Shown here: positions 20,040 to 31,959 of the stretch, piece by piece | Position numbering within the stretch: the first letter of the stretch is position 1 | How the letters are laid out: each line of letters starts with the position of its first letter | Source: Zoroaster sp. YZ-2022 | Taxonomy: Eukaryota; Echinodermata; Asteroidea; Forcipulatida; Zoroasteridae | Length of the DNA stretch: 64,000 bases | Direction: 5' to 3' | Assembly: GCA_029582265.1 (NCBI GenBank) | Contig: CM055830.1 | Span: forward strand, 22,862,163-22,926,162 | The notes under the pieces: model-generated | Seen by the model: only the letters and a program-made list of their open reading frames with translations | The model's database searches: none | What the model was told of the DNA's origin: nothing | Position numbers and translations under genes: made by a program

Positions 20040-21938
20040 TAATAATAATGAACATTTGTAATGCGCCGGTATCTGTCAAAAGAGACGCTCATGGCGCAGT
20101 GACGCATCAGTGTAAACACGAAAACAAAATACATGGTAAGAACAATGCAATATAAAATAACAAGGAACAATGGTTGTAAAAAAGGCCGACTTGCCCTGGT
20201 CAGAATATGCTAGGCAAAGATGATATTCTGACAACAAGGAAAAACCCTGCATACACAACCATGTAAACAAGGTTGATTAGCAAAAAATGTAAACACCGTA
20301 GCGATACTCTTCACATATTAAACAAAAACAAAAGGTATAAATACATCATCATAAAAGTCAATAGTTAAACATAAATAAATTATACATCAATTTTTAGTCG
20401 GCAAATCAAAGGTACTAGAGCAAGGGTTGGTCCATAATAAATTTTCAGTCAGCAACATTTGTATGTTTTATATACTGATGCCTACTTTCAGCAACAAACT
20501 ATTTTAAAGCAGAACCATACCCTAAATTCATGGTCACACAAAAATGTAATTATATGGGGGGTGGCTAGATGAAAGATAATTAAAAGCAAAAAGGACACAA
20601 ACGAATTGTACAAATTAGATGATTTTATTTTTATATAAACTTGTTTAAAGCATCAACCATTATATACTGTTAATTAAAGGAATGTTTATTATGTACATGT
20701 ACAACACTGTCCAAAATATGTCCCACAAGTTGCATTTTGAGATAATCAAATTTGTTACACAAATAACTGTATTAACTATAGGCAGGAACACATTTAAAGT
20801 TCATGAGACAATTTATTTCACATAATAAACAACCTGAATGTATTTTCACTATTGCTGAAGCTTTCATATAGGCTGGAGTTATGCATCAACAAATGCATTA
20901 TCCTAACAGAAAAGACATATATTTTACTACAGAAAAGACTTTCCTACAGTTCATGAGTTCAAAGCTAAAAGTAAGTCTTAATTGTTAACCTGGAGATCCT
21001 GGTAATTTTTTTCTTTTTTTTCCTGTTTTTTCTGAAACATGTGAGTAGACTTTCACGGTCAGTAAGTCTGACCGAGTTCCACTGACCAGTTGTAACAGTT
21101 GTACTTAAATAATTGCCAATCATGAAAAATTGTTTTGACATTTATTGATATTTCATTTGTATTTGTTACTTTCCTTCTGTTTCTCAGATTTATATTGGAT
21201 GTTACGAACTTAGATTAGTGACTGAATTATTTTAATTTCTTTCTGATTATTGTTTAATTCTTATTATTTTACTTTATTGCATTTCCCACTTTTGTATTGT
21301 TGCTGATTCCTCAGTTAGATGAGTTTGCTTACACTTTTATTATTACTGTTTGGACTGATAAAGATAATATTAGTCTGTCATAAAACAAACTTCAAATTTA
21401 ATAATTTCATATCTTTCGTTGACAAATGATTTATATTAATATTCGGTAGTTTTATTGTCATTTTATGTGAGATAATAACCGTTACAAGCACAACAATACC
21501 GAACAAAAACCGCTTAAAATTCAATAGTCTGTTCTCAGTAACAGCTGAAACCTCTCATATAATACGAGCAGACAGCGGGTGGAAAAACGTAATGAAACAC
21601 TAAATTGTCCTGTCATCAAGGCTTCGAATTTATTGATTTCATATCTCTCGTTGACAAATGATTGATATAATATTCGGTAGTTTTATTGTCGTTTTTTAAA
21701 ATAGATAATTACCGTTACAAGCACAACAATACCAAACAAAAAGAGGCCCTCTATGATAACAACATTTATAACACAAATACAAAACAGATTCGATGTTTGT
21801 CCTTACACCGACGTATGAAGCACTGTATACTCGATACTCAATGACAAATACAATAAAATTGAATTATACTTATCTTTAAACTAACAACATATTTAATAAT
21901 TGAATTATTTAAACAGACCCCAGGAGATTGAACTCGCT
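19912..21938 (+). repeat. ~2 kb repeat family R1, copy 2
   Basis: Full-length match to 9260-11300. Its (AAT)n tract is longer and is interrupted by GAT near 20035. Ends at GAGATTGAACTCGCTAA, where the GC-rich TIR element has inserted. Confidence 0.88.
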
Positions 21939-21939
21939 A

Positions 21940-22740
21940 AAGCTACAGTCCCACCACCCCGCTAATATGCCGCAGAGAGGCGTTAGATGCCGGCATCAAG
22001 AAATAAAATGACCGTGGTGTAGCGTCTGTTAACGTCTATTAACGTCTCTTAACGCCCTGATTTGTCATTGCAGTCCCACATACACGGCATACAAACGGTA
22101 TACAGCCGGCTTACAAGCACGTTAGAGGGAGGCAGACCCACGCTAGCGGGCGGCAGAGAGACGCTAATTGGCGTTGGCACTGCGCAGAGGGAGGCAAACA
22201 GGCGCTAACAGCCCGCGCACGCGCGTTAGAGGCCGGCAGACCAACGCTAGAGGGCGGCATACCCTCGTTAGGGGGCGGCAGACCTACGGAACAGCCCCGC
22301 TAGATGCCGTCCCATAGCGTCGGTCTGCCGTCCCTTAGCGTCGGTCTGCCGTCCCATAGCGCAGTAATGCCTCCCTGATGCCATCTCTTTCGAGTTCCGC
22401 GCCATACCACGCAACAAGGCGGCAACAACACGCTGGAAGGCGGTGGACCCTCGCACGATAACGGCAGACCCTCGCTAGATGGGGGCAGACCTGCGTTAAT
22501 AGGCGTTAATAGGCGGCAAGCAAAAGTTCGCCGTTCACCCCCGCAATTATAAAACATTTTTATAATTTCGGGGACGGTTGCCGGCATGTGGCGTTACATG
22601 GCGGCGACCTACGTTGACCTGCGTTAAGAGCCGCAGCTACACGGTGGTCCTGCGCTGATACACGGTGACCAGGCCGGCAACAAATATTTGCTCTGCCGGC
22701 ATCTAACGGCCTCGCTAACGGGGTGGTGGGACTGTAGCTT
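21940..22740. mobile_element. GC-rich 0.8 kb TIR element built of CGCTAG/GGCGGCAGAC repeats
   Basis: The ends are exact inverted repeats: AGCTACAGTCCCACCACCCC on the left and its reverse complement on the right. The empty site is visible in sister copies as CTCGCTAAGAAGTCCATG (~11291 and ~40717). Here the element splits that phrase, with TA at both edges. The interior is far richer in GC than the window and consists of degenerate ~20 bp units of the type GGCGGCAGACCCTCGCTAGA on both strands. No transposase is present, so it is non-autonomous. Present only in unit 2, so the insertion postdates the duplication, unless it was lost elsewhere. Confidence 0.82.
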
Positions 22741-23346
22741 TAGAAGTCCATGTCATGGATGACAATCCTACTCAAACATTCCACACCTATACACTCGACG
22801 ACGACGACGCCGACGCCGACGCCGACGACGACGCCGACAACAACGAAAACAACAACAACGACAACGACAACGACGACGACAACGAAGAGAAAATAAACAA
22901 ATTAAAAATCCTACATATTTCAATTGGAAATGTCTGTCTCAGCATCTAGGGGTTCCAGGGGAGTCGGGAGAGGTCCAGAGTCGTGTAGGGGTACTAGGTT
23001 AGCTAGGGGTCCTACTTATACCATCCCTCTCGTCGTCTCTAGAAATCACCATCACTTTTAAACTTTACCCCCTCATCAGACACCACGTAAAGGCACAAAC
23101 GCATTTGCTTATGGCTTCATGAAAACTAATACTAAGTATCATTGGGAGGTCGGGGGAGCCAGGGGGAAGATTAGCGGATAAAGGAGGCAGGCAAAGAGGA
23201 CGAGTGTCCATTCATCACCTTGCAATAAATTTACCCTATACTTTATATACGTAGACCTCTGTCATAGGCAGTTTCACCCCTTTTTGCTGTATGATGTTTC
23301 ATTTTCATTTCAGCTACCCTGGATCCTTCCCCGCTTATAAAAGGTG
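22741..23346 (+). repeat. End of R1 and head of composite repeat B, unit 2
   Basis: After ATGTCATGGATGACAATCCT comes a (GAC)/(AAC) microsatellite (22795-22882), then the B head GAGAAAATAAACAAATTAAA. The acidic frame across the microsatellite (Asp/Ala/Asn) is an artefact of the repeat. Confidence 0.8.
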
Positions 23347-24693
23347 CATCCCAATGGGCACACGGTGTCTTAAAGACGTCGTTTTACGGTCGTTATCTAG
23401 TCGTGTGTACTACAGCGGTCGTGACCAAAAAACGACGTCTTAAAGACGTCTTTCTCCCTATTCGGAACTCATCCCCACCTGCCAAAACATAACAAAAAAC
23501 ACGACGTTTTTATGACGTCGTTTTACGGTCGTTATCAAGTCGTGTGTACTACAACGGCCGTAGCCAAAAAACGACGTCTTAAAGACGTCTTTCTCCCTAC
23601 CCGAAAACTCATCCCCACCCACCAAAAAACAACAAAAACACGACGTCTTTACGACATCGTTTTACGGGGGTTATCTAGTCGTGTGTACTACAGCGGTCGT
23701 GACCAAAAAACGACGTCTTAAAGACGTTTTTCTCCCTACCTGAAAATTCATCCCCACCCGCCATAAAACGACGTTTTTTTTCTGACGACTAAACGACGTA
23801 TTTTCCCCACTGTAACAAATTACCGTAATTTTACGCCAAAAAGTTTGTAAATTCTCCGGTGAATTACCGTAATCATCCCTTTCTCATTGTTTTACTGCCG
23901 AAACCCATATTATGGCCGCTCCCATTGCACTCTGGGATATATCCAATATGTAAATGATCTGACCTTACTTTGACATAGCTTTGCGCACGAATCATTTCCA
24001 ATGTTTAAATATGTAAAAATGGGTGATTTAAGGTCATTTTCAAATAATTTATTGTTAATTTTATGATTAAAAAGGTAAGATTTTGATGTTCTCTTCTATG
24101 TTTATGTAAAAAGTACATTCAAAAAAGTACATTTAAATATTGAAATACAGATTATAATTGCATGCCACCATGACTAAAAAGAGTTTCGAAAAGACAGTAT
24201 ATATAAAGGATACATGTTCTGTACATTAGTAACTGGAGAGGATCAGGAGTGGTTGAAAAAAGAAACGGACTACGTGTACGTTAAGGTAAATAAAAGACAT
24301 TGTGTACAACAAACAGTTGAATTGATTAATTCCAGCATATGAATGCAGATCCATCCCATAGCAGATGTAGCGTTCCATCCATACATAAATCCCGTTAAAT
24401 GTACGGCACAATTTGTAAAACTTCCACCGTAAAATTTACGGTGCTTTACGTGGCAGCTAGGGTGCCAGGTATTTTTTTAGAACGACGACTAAAGACGTCT
24501 TTTGGTCGTCAGAAACAGACGTCGTTTAGTCGTCAGAAAAAGACGTCGTCTAGTTGTCGGGAAAAAACGTCGTTTAGTCGTCAGAAAAAGATGTCGTTTT
24601 GTTTTGCATATACGACCAAAATAAGATATTTATAACACGTCAATAATTTACGTCTATAAGACGTCTTAAAGACGTCGTGTGCCCACTGGGATG
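23347..24693. mobile_element. Long-TIR element ending CATCCCARTGGGCACAC, copy 1
   Basis: Left end CATCCCAATGGGCACACGG, right end GTCGTGTGCCCACTGGGATG. The arms carry palindromic GACGTCTTTAAGACGTC motifs and many ACGACGTC repeats. A ~145 bp internal unit (with GTCGTGTGTACTACAGCGGT) occurs three times at 23370-23760. The middle contains TATTATGGCCGCTCCCATTG. I see no transposase, so it is non-autonomous. It sits inside a B repeat just before GTACTGTTTGGACTG, at the same site as the copy at 41314. Confidence 0.82.
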
Positions 24694-26075
24694 TACTGTT
24701 TGGACTGTTAAAGATAATATTATGGTCTGCCTTAAAAAAAAACTTCAAAATTATTAATTTCATATCTCTCGGTGACAAATGATTTATATTAATATTCGGT
24801 AGTTTTATTGTCATTTTGTGTGAGATAATAACCGTTACAAGCACAACAATACCGAACAAAAACCGCTTAAATTCAATAGTCTGTTCTCAGTAAGAGCTGA
24901 AACCTCTCATATAATACGTGCGGAAAACGTAATGAAACACTAAATTGTCCTTTCACCAAGGCTTCTAATGTATTGATTTCATATATCTCGTTGAAAAATG
25001 ATTGATATAATATTCGGTAGTTTTATTGTCGTTTTGTTTGAGATAATTACCGTTACAAGCACAACAATACCGAACAAAAACCGCTTAAAATTCACTAGTC
25101 TGTTCTCAGTAAGAGCTGAAACCTCTCATTTTATTATTCCCAAGCCGACTGCGGGTGTTTCCACTTAATGAGCCAGTTCAAGTCCAAAGGCCTTGACTTT
25201 TAATTTAGTAATTGAATGTTATTGAAATTCAGTAAATTAATGTTATTGAAATTCAAATTCAACACGCGATTGCAATTGCGTCTCAAACCATTGGCGGATC
25301 GGGAAGGGGGCGGGGTCAAGGGGGGCAGTTTATAATCATCATAATATGTAATTTAACGACTTCTTAAAATGCGTGACTATTTTCAGAATTTAAATGCGGG
25401 CACCTGGGGGCACAGACCTCGGCTGGGGGCAGGCACGTGTCCCCGTTTCCCCGTTTCCCCGTGCCCCCGGCACGCCACTGAGTTTAGATGTCAATATAAT
25501 GCGATAAACTCAAAGAAAACTGACCCTAAATCTTAGCTTTAAGTTCCAGAACACAAAACCAAAGCAAATATTTTTTGAAGAGAGGTGAAACTTTGGAGTT
25601 TGCTTCCCAAAGATGTATTTTCTGCGGCAATTCTGATTTCGTTGGTGTATTGTATTGACATAACATATACGACGGTTGTTTTATGTTGCTGTTTAGCTTT
25701 GGATCTTTTGAGGCTACGTCTGGCAGCAATCTTCAAACAGTCGTAACAGTGTTTTATTGGACGAGGCTTAGCATTTAATTTTTTACAGCAAAAATTCCTT
25801 AAAAATGAGTACTAGGCTACCGTTTCACCAAGTCTATCATATTTGTTTGGAATTTTGGTATATTTTCGTAACAAGAACACATGAATCCCTCCAGATGGTA
25901 CCGAAAAATTAGCTGGCTCATGGACAAATATCCACACATCGTGGATATTTAATAGGACAATATCATCACGATCTGAACAGAATTTCAACAGGGCTTGGAA
26001 TCGGTGTCCTAGCACGCGACTGAGGCGACGCCCCAAGTACCAGTCTATTCTGTGATCTATGTTTTTCTTCATATT
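24694..26075 (+). repeat. Composite repeat B, second part, unit 2
   Basis: Continues the B unit after the inserted element: the module twice (24695-24950 and 24960-25180), CAACACGCGATTGCAATTGC at ~25261, a C-rich tract near 25440, and the tail region up to block C. Confidence 0.85.
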
Positions 26076-26700
26076 TCTCTAGCGATTTGAATGGGTATGA
26101 AAGAGAAATGTTAAAGCATGATGCATTATGATGCCACCAGCGCTATTCAAATAATGACGAGCTGAACCCAGCTTGTTGCTTACGGTGATTGGTTCAAATA
26201 AAATATATGCACACATATTTTTCATATTTTAGAGATTTATGAATTATTCATTATAGCATCCACGTGCACACAACGGATCAGACTGGTGAAGGTCTGATCA
26301 CTCGCGTGTATGATGTTTGTTACGGTGTTCTGGGTGTCCGCGTGAGCCTTGACTAAAGGCTAGGCATATCACTGCGTCATTTTACGCTCCGTCTTCCAAA
26401 TATACCTTGTTTATGTTATTGAATACCTTGCTGGGTATATCATTGAGTATGAGGTGGGTTTCTACCTAAAACAGGGTTTTATTTGGTCATTTTGTTTAGA
26501 ACAGTTACATTTGGCTTAAAACAGATAAATGCCATGCCCAGAAGCCAAAGGTCACGCCGTAGGCCAATAATTTGTAAGGGTCGACGGTTGGAAACTCAGG
26601 ACGAATGACGAATTTTCGACGGCTGAATCATTCATACAATCTGGTTTGTGATTGGTTTTGCTAAAGGCAAAACACGATGTGGATTTGCAATTAATACTTT
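26076..26700 (+). repeat. Repeat block C, unit 2
   Basis: Matches 39765-40390, including GTTCTGGGTGTCCGCGTGAG and GAATACCTTGCTGGGTATAT. No open frame is shared with the sister copy. Confidence 0.78.
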
Positions 26701-26743
26701 GAACACACCCCCAAAAAAAAACAACAACCAAAAAACAAACAAA

Positions 26744-26775
<32 letters not shown>

Positions 26776-27000
26776 ACAGTTCAGAACATGAATGCCATCA
26801 ATAAAAATGAAAAGGTTTCTAACAAATAAAAAACGAACCTTTATATTTGAAATAAATACCTGTTTTGTTTTGGCCTCAGCAAGTTTGTTCAATCCAAAAT
26901 GTATTAATTTAGCTTGCTCTATTGATTTAGGCCATGATAACACAAATTATAACACACACACACACACACACAAAATATATATATATATATATATATATTA
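26700..27000. repeat. Simple repeats: (AAAAC)n, (AC)n and (AT)n
   Basis: An A/C-rich run of AAAAC and AACAAAC at 26706-26775, absent from unit 3, then (AC)n at ~26953-26972 and (AT)n at ~26977-26998. Confidence 0.85.
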
Positions 27001-27185
27001 ATAATAATTTGTTTGCCCTTACACCGATGTACAAAACGCTGTATACTCAATACTTTCCAAGTGTCTGTGAAAAAAACTCCACAGGCGACTTGAGGACGAT
27101 GTTTATGCTGATCATGACAAATACAATAGAACTGAATTAAACTTATCTTTAAACTAACAACATATTTACTAATTTACAACAACAA
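27001..27185 (-). repeat. SINE tail (minus) and adjoining sequence
   Basis: CTTACACCGATGTACAAAAC and CTTTCCAAGTGTCTGTG read in reverse as the constant part of the tRNA-derived SINE. The tRNA-like head is cut short after CCACAGGCGACT. The sister copy lies at ~40525-40600. Confidence 0.65.
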
Positions 27186-27935
27186 CACCGAGAAAATAAA
27201 CAAATTAAAAATCCTACATATTTCAATTGGGAATGTCAGTCTGGGCATCTAGTGGTTCCGGGGGAGTCGAGAGAGGTCCAGAGTCGTGTAGGAGTACTAG
27301 GTTAGCTAGGGGTCCTACTTATACCATCCCTCTCGTCGTCTCTAGAAATCACCGCCACTTTTAAACCTTACCCCCTCATCAGACACCACGTAAAGGCACA
27401 AATGCATTTGCTTATGGCTTCATGAAAACTAATACTAAGTATCATTGGCAGATCGGGTGAACCAGGGGGAAGATTAGCGGATAAAGGAGACAGGCAAAGA
27501 GGACAAGTGTCCATTCATCACCTTGCAATAAATTTACCCTATGCTTTATATATGTGGACCTCTTTTAGGCAGTTTCACCTTTTTTGCTGTACGATGTCTC
27601 ATTTTCATTTCAGCTACCCTGGATCCATCCCTGCTTATAAAAGGTGTCTGTACTGTTTGGACTGTTATAGATAATATTGGTCTGTCATCAAAAACAAATT
27701 TATTGATTTCATATCTCTCGTTGACAAATGATTTATATAATATTCGGTAGTTTTATTGTCATTTTGTTTGAGCCAATAACCGTTACAAGCACAACAATTA
27801 ATAATACCGAACAAAAACGCTTAAAATTCAATAGTCTGTTCTCAGTAAGAGCTGAAACCTCTCATTATAATACGAGCCGACGGCGGGCGGAAAACGTAAT
27901 GAAACACTAAAAAGACATAAAAAGACATTTATATC
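27186..27935 (+). repeat. Composite repeat B, first half with one module
   Basis: Head GAGAAAATAAACAAATTAAA at ~27190, then through TATAAAAGGTGTCTGTACTG to one ~240 bp module (27650-27905). It lacks the GACGTC element that occupies the equivalent site at 41314. Confidence 0.82.
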
Positions 27936-27939
27936 CATA

Positions 27940-28150
27940 TTAAAGGGACAATATCGTCAGGATAGGGCATGGAATTGAGTGCATGCCAATTTAGATTAAC
28001 TCATCAATACACCACATAATAAAATCATATTATCATTGCTGCTGCATAAATGAGCCAGTGATTTGCAGTCACATTTTCATCTTAAACTAGATCACCGATT
28101 CAATGCCCTGTTGAAAGTCTGCTCTGATCGTGACGATACTTTCCCTTTAA
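27940..28150. mobile_element. MITE with TTAA flanks, copy 1
   Basis: TTAA|AGGGACAATATCGTCA...TGACGATA(C)TTTCCCT|TTAA. Both ends abut TTAA, and the inner arms repeat GGGCATGGAAT / GCCCTGTTGAA-type text. There is no coding capacity. TTAA target sites suggest piggyBac-type mobilisation (inference). Confidence 0.75.
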
Positions 28151-28199
28151 CAAAGAATCTTATTCATATTATAAATATTTCCTCAGTTTTTAGTTTATG

Positions 28200-28370
28200 T
28201 TTCAATTAAAATATGTTAAGACGTCTGCAATAGTCAGCAGGAGGTCGTGGTTCGATTCCCACCCGAGTCGCCTATAATTGTTTTACAGACACTTGGAAAG
28301 CACTGAGTATGCAGTGCCTACACACACGTCGGTGTAGGGCAAAATTAAATCAATGTTAATAATTATATTG
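28200..28370 (+). repeat. tRNA-derived SINE, 5'-truncated
   Basis: TTAAGACGTCTGCAATAGTC then AGGAGGTCGTGGTTCGATTC (B box), CACCCGAGTCGCC, CACTTGGAAAGCACTGAGTA, and the tail GTAGGGCAAAATTAAATCAA. It is directly followed by a LINE 3' fragment. Confidence 0.75.
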
Positions 28371-28389
28371 TCTAGTAAGATTTTAAAAA

Positions 28390-28925
28390 AATGTTTTTAT
28401 TATGACACGACTGAAACTCTTTTTGCCGAAAACAGTTCTTCTAACACCTGATTTGAATTATGCAATTCTTACGTGGGGTAAACCCACTGCATTTTGTTAG
28501 TGTTTCTACAGAAACGAGCAGTTCGTATTATAAACAAGGTTATGGGTTCTGTGATCTTTTATTAAAATCCTTTATTTGAAAATCTCAAACTTTTAAAACT
28601 GAGAAACATGTATTATCTTAATTTAGGGAAATTTAGATTGAAATATATTCATAACTTATTGCCTGTTAGTTTTCAATCTTGGTTTACATTAATTGCTTCT
28701 GTTCACTCCTACGAGACTCGTAGTTCATCAAATGGTAATATTTATGTTAATTTTAGTAGGACAACTCACTCAAAAAAATTGTTCTATTACAGAGTCGTGT
28801 TTTGTACAGACTTAAGACAAGCTGTTTCCCCGACATCAAAACTTAAAAGTAGTATTTTAGAATCTTATAATGTAGATTTTACATCCAGTCTAAAGCTACA
28901 TCCAGTCTTACCCTGTTTTGCTTGA
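28390..28925 (+). pseudogene. LINE (non-LTR retrotransposon) reverse-transcriptase C-terminus, decayed, copy 1
   Basis: Peptide pieces in different frames resemble the conserved end of LINE ORF2: LNYAILTWGKPT (28455-28495), then from ~28608 YLNLGKFRLKYIHNLLPVSF, HSYETRSSSNGN, and TTHSKKLFYYRVVFCTDLRQ. The usual order in the family is (P)YLNYGI..WG, FKKLNIL..., F...HNLLP, Y.TR and FSK..., as seen here. Frameshifts and stops (TAG after FC at 28498) show it is dead. The 3'UTR runs to about 29150 with AATAAATG near its end. The sister copy is at 43240-43800. Confidence 0.75.
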
Positions 28926-29129
28926 CTTGTCTTTGTCTTTATATATATCTCCTGTTAATTGTGTTTTGTTTGTGTTTGGGAAGAGTACAAAAGCTTTGCT
29001 TCCTCATTTTCCTTACATTTGTTTTGTTTAATTGTTTATTTTGTTTATTTTATTTACAGCTTATAGTTTTGTTGCATCTGTCTTAATATATGAATTGGAA
29101 GAAATAATGAAAATTTATTTCTTAATGAT

Positions 29130-29470
29130 ATTGCCATGAAATAAATGTTTCTAAATAATCATTATTCTGCTGATGATCTGGTGCTGATGGTTACATATCG
29201 TTTCAAATTGAACACCGGTGTTTTTCTCAGCCTGCCAGCGCGGCAAGCGTCAGTCTGGGCACCGAGGAACCCCGGAGGCCCCGCTTGGCTTCACCGAAGC
29301 CGTTTACGTACACTGTCTACAGTCTGTGAAACTACCCCCTGTGGAAAATGTATTAAATTTGTTGATTTTGATATTCCTCTTAATAATTTTGTTTTTGCAT
29401 TAATAAATTAAATGTTAATTAATTTCTTGTTGAAATAAACGTTGATCTCATGTCATTAGAAAGACGCTTT
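29130..29470 (+). repeat. Repeat block shared with unit 3 (44020-44370)
   Basis: Contains CAAATTGAACACCGGTGTTT and GCCTGCCAGCGCGGCAAGCG. A short related segment, CAAATTGAACACCAGCGTTT, occurs again at ~29645. No gene recognised. Confidence 0.7.
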
Positions 29471-29474
29471 TTTG

Positions 29475-29615
29475 CAAATTTATTTATTGATCTGGTGTAG
29501 ATGGCTGGCATACATGTGTTGTGTAATGCACGTAAAAAAGAATGCGCCTTGAGCACCACTTAGTTGGTGGATACGTGCGCTATATAAGTCCACACATTAT
29601 TATTATTATTAGGCC
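29475..29615 (-). repeat. Short dispersed element with (ATT)n tail
   Basis: GCGCCTTGAGCACCACTTAG, TTGGTGGATACGTGCGCTAT, then (ATT)n. The reverse of this occurs at 45640-45715 after (AAT)n. It is absent from the matching site in unit 3 (~44395), so it is a unit 2 specific insertion. Confidence 0.7.
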
Positions 29616-29619
29616 TATA

Positions 29620-29955
29620 TAGTTAAGAAAAATGTTCTTTATTTCAAATTGAACACCAGCGTTTTCTCACCATGCCAGTGAAGCAAGAGCCAGTCCGGAC
29701 ACGGGCCGGGAACCCTGAAGACCTCGCTCGAATATACTCACATGTGTATGCACGTGTATTTGTTAATTATAAAGGTGTTTATTTTAAGTTTATTGTGGAC
29801 AAGGTAACGCATAAAACTAGACAAGTTTTTTTTCTATTTGAACAGACCTCAGAGCTGTTCTGAGTTTTCTTGACAACATTTTTTAGAGGTATGAGTGTAA
29901 ATGACATGTTCATTAACACATCAAAAACGTGAAACGTAAGGGGTTTTTAAGTAAA
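29620..29955 (+). repeat. Boundary module of the ~14 kb duplication, copy 2
   Basis: Same text as 15670-15895 and 44400-44700 (GACAAGGTAACGCATAAAAC and GAGCTGTTCTGAGTTTTCTT). It closes unit 2 and opens unit 3. Confidence 0.75.
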
Positions 29956-30265
29956 ATGTTTTGGTAACATGATTGTATGGATATAATAAGGTTGTGACGC
30001 ACATCAATGAGGACGAGGTTGAGCAGCTGATTATTAATTTCACGTGGTTTGATATTCAATACGCATGAAGATTATTTTCAAGTCCTAAAATACCATCGAT
30101 TGGAATCGATTCTCACTCCTTCATGACACGCAGACCTGAAGCAAACTTAATGATGCAATGTTGGAATCCAGGAGGCGTATTTTTTTTTGCAGGACAAACA
30201 TGGCCAATTTCTATGAAATTCCCAATTTTATAAACTTGTTTTTTTTTAAATTGCCCACGTTCGTC
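29956..30265. repeat. TOMM70-flank-like dispersed repeat, copy 3
   Basis: Matches 8935-9250 and 15896-16310. A small deletion near 30197 removes the GAATTATGAACG phrase seen in the other two copies. Confidence 0.8.
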
Positions 30266-31330
30266 CTGGAAAAAAAATGCGCATCCATGAGGAGTGGGGG
30301 AGTGGGGAGGGAACATTAATTTTCTTCCTATTTGTGTGTAGACTACATAAACGTGTACGTGTTACCAAAGAGAAATGATCCTCTATGATGATACACAGCT
30401 AAACGTGCTTAGCTTTTTGACACCTGTTCATATATGATATTTAGCATTCAAACACACATCAAAGAAAAGCACAATCTCAACGTGTTTTAGGCTCAACATG
30501 TGAATACAATCTAAGTGTCTAGAAATGTTGTTAAATTCTAAACACCATTGTTACATTGTATGTGTATGCAGACCGACCCTCATCTAGTCTCATTGCTAGA
30601 TCCGTCCGGTCTGAAACAGGCCCTCACGCATGGTTGTAGTATGATTACCACTGGCGCCTCGTGGACGGGGAAAGGGTTCAAAATTCCCCCCCCCCCCCCG
30701 AAAAAAAAAAAATACAAATAACAAATAAATAAATGAATCGTCGTTGGTGCGTTGGGAAGTTAAATACTTACTCACACAACTGCATCGTGAGCTACAATAC
30801 TTTGCAACTTTTTCCTGAAAACGCTGATATTGCATTAGAGAATCCAATAATAATAATTATTGTTGTTGGTTTATTTCAATGAAAAATCATGGCGGCCGTA
30901 GAGTCGAATTGCGTTTACATTTAGGCCTACAAAGTTAAGACAACATAAATATTTAAAACCACTGTAGAAAATAAATAATATAATAAATAAATAAATTCTT
31001 TACAAGTTAAATTCTTTAAACTAATTATAATTAAAATTAAAATTTACAAATTAAACAAATTCTCCAGCATCCTCCGGAAACATTGGTTCCCCAGTGATCC
31101 GCCCGTTGATCGATTCTGTCCTCAAGATACACAGTGTGATCTAAAGAAGGTCACATGGTTTAAAGGGGCACTGCCAAAAGGGCCCTATACCCTCTTTGAC
31201 CCCCTAACTCCCCTATTATGCCAACTTAATGCTCTAGCCAGGTATTGCCACCTGCCTCTCTTAGGCCAAAACAAGTCTCTGGTGTGGTGTTCTAAAACGG
31301 CCACATGCACATTGCAAGAAGAGTGTGTAA
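30266..31330. repeat. Block shared with unit 2 (16320-17835), no gene seen
   Basis: Colinear with unit 2 but without the SINE cluster found there at 16.5-16.9 kb, so those SINEs inserted after the duplication or were lost here. It includes a run of ten C followed by A near 30690. Confidence 0.75.
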
Positions 31331-31500
31331 GCGTCGCATTAGGATTCACGCGTCGCACTAGAAGTGTTGTCGCGTCGCACTAGAAGTGTTGTCGCGTCGC
31401 ATTAGAAGTGTGTCGCGTCGCACTAGAAGTGTTGTCGCGTCGCACTAGAAGTGTTGTCGCGTCGCACTAAAAGTGTTGTCGCGTCGCACTAGAAGTGTTC
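31331..31500. repeat. 22 bp minisatellite, copy in unit 3
   Basis: About seven to eight units of GCGTCGCACTAGAAGTGTTG, the sister of 17836-17982 with about one extra unit. Confidence 0.9.
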
Positions 31501-31959
31501 ACCATTGCAGTTTTTCTCGTATGAAGAGCCGTATGTGACTAAATTTTGACTAATTAATATATAAGACTAAAATAAATGTAAATCCATGTATTTACTAGAA
31601 AAAACAATTATACAAAAGCGGCAACCAGACTGGTTGGCAGCTAGCATGCATACGGTACTAAACATGAATTTTGGGATTTATATTCCTTTAAAAAAGTCCT
31701 CCACAGCCCATACATTATTGTTTTACAGAAAGGTTTTGTTTCTGAATTAGTGTTGTTAACAAAAACTGTTGCTAATCCTGTTACAAATATTTACAACCTA
31801 AACCTAGTCTCGATCCCAACAACCTACATGGATGGTGAGCATTCTAAACCACAAGACTACCATGCCGCTTGAATTTGGCGGTGAATTAAGTACAGAAGAA
31901 CCTTTGTAAAATTGTATTTTTAAAATAATATAAATTATTTAATGCAAAAAATATTGCTC

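Noticed and set aside
22755..22949. Asp/Asn-rich frame after ATGGATGACAATCC
   Set aside because: It is produced by the (GAC)/(AAC) microsatellite. The sister copy at 33970 gives poly-Asn, so no protein is conserved.
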